Positions 60,751-64,000 of a DNA stretch of 64,000 nt are shown piece by piece. The stretch's first letter is position 1, and each line of letters begins with the position of its first letter. The notes beneath the pieces were generated by a model. The model searched no databases. It was not told where the DNA came from and saw nothing but the letters and a program-made list of their open reading frames with translations. The position numbers were made by a program, and so were the translations under genes. Source of the stretch: Acholoe squamosa (taxonomy: Eukaryota; Annelida; Polychaeta; Phyllodocida; Polynoidae); NCBI GenBank assembly GCA_949317995.1, contig OX439035.1, positions 6,199,227-6,263,226 on the forward strand, given 5' to 3'.

Positions 60751-61631
60751 GGTAGCCCTCAACATGCCACCATGCTAAGAGTATTATGAGCCTGTAGCTA
60801 AAAAAAAGGAAATAGCCCCAAATCCCTTCCATACATAGGGATATTGCTGCTATAGATAGAATTCTAGATGCCTCACTCAAATTGTATGTTACATGCAACA
60901 TGAAAGTCAATAAGCATGGTGAATTATATGACTTAATGGGTAAAAGGATGGATGAAAGCTATTAGAACCACTTTTTGTGTTGTACTCATATCCTATTGAT
61001 CAATTTCTTTTCAAATTGCTGCTAACATGTTAAGACCTCTTCGACAGTGTTTATTAAAGCTCATACAGTTGGTGATTGTTCATGGAATGGTTCCCTGGTT
61101 TGAAAAGCCTCCGTACTCTTGTCTCTACACCCCCTCAGGCTAGGGAGAACACAGATGCCTTAAAATCTGTATCCTGTTTATTTTCTGGCGTATTATCAGA
61201 AAGAAAAGTCCCAAATCAGCTAGGGGCATTATTTTCATGAAATGAAATCAGAGTCCAATCTAATTAAGCTTTGATGGAAGCCTCCCTGTGGCTGACATTT
61301 TTGGACAAATGCAGCTTGAGAGATCCTGTGGCAGTCATAAGTCAAAAGCCTTAGATATTTTCAGAGCGATTGGATAGCTATGAAAATAAATTTAACAAAA
61401 ACAATATATTGTTGTCTAATGAGGAAAGGAGATCCCCAGAAAGGAATTTTAGTGCTCCATTTGTTGGAATACTTTTTATTGAATTTTGTATTTCATATCC
61501 TATTTTCACTCCACATATTTGGTAGCATATTGCTTGAAGTGCAGACCCCCAGATGTGCCAGTGTTATTCCCTTTCAAATATATTTTGTGGGCTCTGCATG
61601 CTGAGGCTGGTTTTAACTTAGGTCCCACTGA

Positions 61632-61722
61632 CACATTCAATCATGGGAACGGAGCATACTGTATAGTCCACCTCGAAGGTACCCAGGCCTTGAGGTGATC
61701 AATGTGCAAAGCTGCAGGGTAT
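61632..61722 (-). other. Conserved block u, U3 copy
   Basis: GLGTFEVDYTVCSVPMIEC on the minus strand, then a stop a few codons later. One extra base lies upstream of the core relative to U1 and U2. Confidence 0.4.
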
Positions 61723-62517
61723 GGAGGGACACCAGGATGTCTAACTAGGATTGGGAGAATTGAAGGCGGGGATTCTACATTTAATCCTGTACAGCGACCA
61801 TTTGTATGTGTAAATGGGTCAGGGACCTAGGCAATATACAGTTACCTGCCAATTGGTCCTCATGCACGCCTGAAGCACTAGGAAGGCTTTTCCTCAGAGC
61901 TACATTCATGCTTCATGCCAGTGCTTTGGGCTTGATACACTCCCAAAGGGTTGGCATGATGCACTAACTATGATGCATCATGGCCCTCAGTTGGCATGAT
62001 GCACTCCTGATTAGTGACCCTTACAGGGTTATAGGTGAGCTGGCGGGATATGGAGGGGTGTGGTTGGGATAAGGGCAAGGCTTTGTCCACATGAGACTGG
62101 ACTCATTGGAAATCGAAGCAGGCTATCAGTGTCTCATATAAAAAGGGTCCAGGATCAGATAGTAAGCAAGCTTAGGCTCAGGATGCACTAATTTTAGCAA
62201 GCATGTCCTGTGGTTATTCCTCCGACTCTATCCTTGTGGTCAACAATTGGATAGGCGGCAGGTTGAAGAGAGAAAATATGAAAAGGTGTAGATTTGAATT
62301 TGAATGGTTATGCGAGTGGTTCGATCCATTATTTTGTGCAGATCTCTAGAGATTTAACAGAACTGTGGGTCTATATCAACAATGTTCTTCACCCTTTGAG
62401 ATCCTCTTCACCAACCAACCCACCCTCAATTTAACTCCCTCTGTGTTTTACATGTTATACCAAATTTATATAAAAGTAGTTCAAGTAATGCCTATATCCA
62501 ATTTACGACTGATACAC

Positions 62518-64000
62518 CTCATTAGCCTTTGCTTCTGCTATGGCTGTTTATGTCATGGCTGATACGAACGTTACTATAGATTAGTACTAGAACCACCATA
62601 TTCAATGGGGGCATTGAATACAATGTGTCTGTATTCAATGGGTGTCTGCCATCTTGAATTTTCAACATATCTGAGCAGTTTTTCTTTATTTAAAAGCAAA
62701 ATAACCCCATAGGCCATGACATAAATGCAAATGTCCACTCCAGTGAATAATTTTTCATCGCATTCACCTTGGTGAGGCCTGTCCGCATTCAACTCTGCCT
62801 ATAAGGCATCATTGAATACGGACAGCCTCACCTCGGTGAATACGATGCAAAATTATTCACTGGTCGTGGACATTTGCTTATGTATCTCCATATCTGTGTT
62901 GCATCTGCACACCCACGCTTCGCTTGAAAAACTGTGTCACCCTAGGTCACTGCACCTATATGTATACACTTATTTAATCATCAATGCCCAATGCCTCGGT
63001 GACTGAGACAGGGTCATGCAGAATCAACTTGATAGAGATATGATTTGATAAGCAAAAGAGAAATAAGGAATATAAAAGACAGAAATATGGTTGTTTGTTT
63101 TAATGTCTGTGCTCCACACACCCAACCTTCCCCTTGAAATATTGCATCACTTCAGGTAGGTTCACCTATATATATATATCATACCCATATTTACACATCG
63201 TTGCTCAATCTTCCCTGATGCAAGGTCAGAAAGGATGAGCTGGATAAAGGCATGATTCAACATTCAATTCTTACAGTCTTTGGCAACTTTAGGCTCTAGG
63301 TCTCAATATTCAATATTCTACCACCATATTGGTCTAATGAGAGAGTAGACCTTTGCATTTTACAATTGTATATTGGCAAAACTAATTTTGGAGCAGACAT
63401 ATTATCATATCCCCAAACTCCTCATCAGAATTGGTCGCTCTATTCTACTCCCAACACCAAGATGTGACATATTTCAATGTATGATTCAGCTCTCAATGAC
63501 TGTATGATTCCTGTCTGCACTATAACTGCAATGGTCAATATGTCTAGGAGATTGACTGTGCTAAATATGGCGTACTCCAAGTAAAGCCAATACTAACAAA
63601 GGCTTTACAGGCCTGTGTCATGCTATGGGTCAATACTTAGGTCGGTGCTGACAAAGGATGTATAGACTTTCACTACGGGTCACGGTCAGTACTAGACCCT
63701 GCTTACAGCCTCTAAAAAATGACCGGTTTCACTACGGATGTAGCTATCCTCCTCGTGCAAAGGCTAAGATGTAAGTGTCCTCCAAAATGTATGTTTTAAG
63801 ATTAATATTTGAAGCACATAACGGAGCTGTGTTTGCCTTGTCGCATCCCTTCACATCACTTCGACTGCCCTGTTCCCAAAGGTCCTATCTGACACTATAA
63901 TGTTAGCGTGTACCTGCCACTTTACTTTGTTTATGAGGTAGAAGGCTTTTAAGGGACAAACAGTGAGTGTGCTTCTGTAATATGAAGACTGACAGGGTTA
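62518..64000. repeat. Tandem unit U4, cut by window end
   Basis: The start block recurs at 62518, block b near 62927, block c at 62990-63048, block d at 63531-63692 and block e at 63816-64000. U4 resembles U3 more closely than U2, including the local doubling of blocks b-c (53260-53350 in U3, 63110-63240 here). It carries one unit-specific insertion at 62552-62881. The array probably continues beyond the window. Confidence 0.75.
62552..62881 (-). mobile_element. Hairpin element family P, U4 copy
   Basis: Inserted into the start block of U4, which is uninterrupted in U1-U3. 62729-62875 is a near-perfect palindrome ('atgtccactccagtgaataa' onward). The rest matches the tail of 34331-34672 in reverse. 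Minus-strand frame 62574-62792 shares GVDICIYVMAYGV with the other copies. Confidence 0.75.

Larger units (their letters stand above)
51836..62517. repeat. Large tandem unit U3 (shortest, near-core)
   Basis: Third unit, about 10.7 kb. It has the fewest insertions and the fullest block order: a-b 51836-51955, c 53135-53180, d 53672-53825, e 53949-54130, f 54832-54895, h 55338-55390, i 55400-55475, k 56880-56990, l 57795-57830, n 58045-58100, o 58368-58410, p-q 58986-59210, r 59640-59770, s 60110-60195 and 60668-60750, t 61254-61290, u 61632-61722, v 62050-62130, w 62365-62440. It is the best reference for the ancestral unit. No intact gene was recognised. Confidence 0.75.

Overview
This is eukaryotic, almost certainly animal, intergenic or intronic DNA. 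It has no long open reading frame outside a minisatellite, no operon-like gene packing, many simple repeats, tRNA-derived SINE-like copies, and many small foldback or terminal-inverted-repeat (TIR) elements. The repeat mix suggests an invertebrate or invertebrate deuterostome, but I cannot name the species. I find no confidently intact protein-coding gene.

The main architecture is a tandem array of large, old, diverged units. The same ordered conserved blocks recur with starts near 1, 23424, 51836 and 62518: U1 about 23.4 kb, U2 about 28.4 kb, U3 about 10.7 kb, and U4 cut by the window end. U3 is nearest to a bare core. U1 and U2 are larger because of insertions. U2 also carries a young tandem duplication of about 5 kb (copy A 30448-35470, copy B 35471-40948, about 98% identical where sampled).

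Comparing units and copies gives natural empty sites, so several insertions can be defined to the base. These are a 224-bp element flanked by TA (32487-32710), a 449-bp element flanked by AT (37716-38164), a 179-bp SINE-like copy with a 13-bp target duplication (31540-31718) and its 178-bp relative with a 12-bp duplication (28975-29152), a 263-bp insert with no duplication (33602-33864), and a 1077-bp foldback whose core is a 20-bp minisatellite in both orientations (50444-51520). Other elements are two inverted copies of a roughly 1.0-kb compound foldback carrying a tRNA-like promoter block (768-1792, 45372-46402), a Tc1/mariner-like 1.16-kb element (27472-28632), a three-copy multi-hairpin family, and a Penelope-like fragment with a hammerhead-ribozyme-like core (18270-18295).

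The units also act as a footprinting experiment. A few blocks stay similar while the rest drifts: block e ends in a splice-donor-like GT(G/A)AGTGT in all five copies, block k has two polypyrimidine-AG acceptor-like sites, block r has an RFX X-box-like site next to TGACTCA, and blocks q, s and u carry short shared reading frames. The array could be a cluster of decayed paralogous genes, of spliced noncoding transcription units, or repeated introns of a very large gene. The sequence alone does not decide between these.
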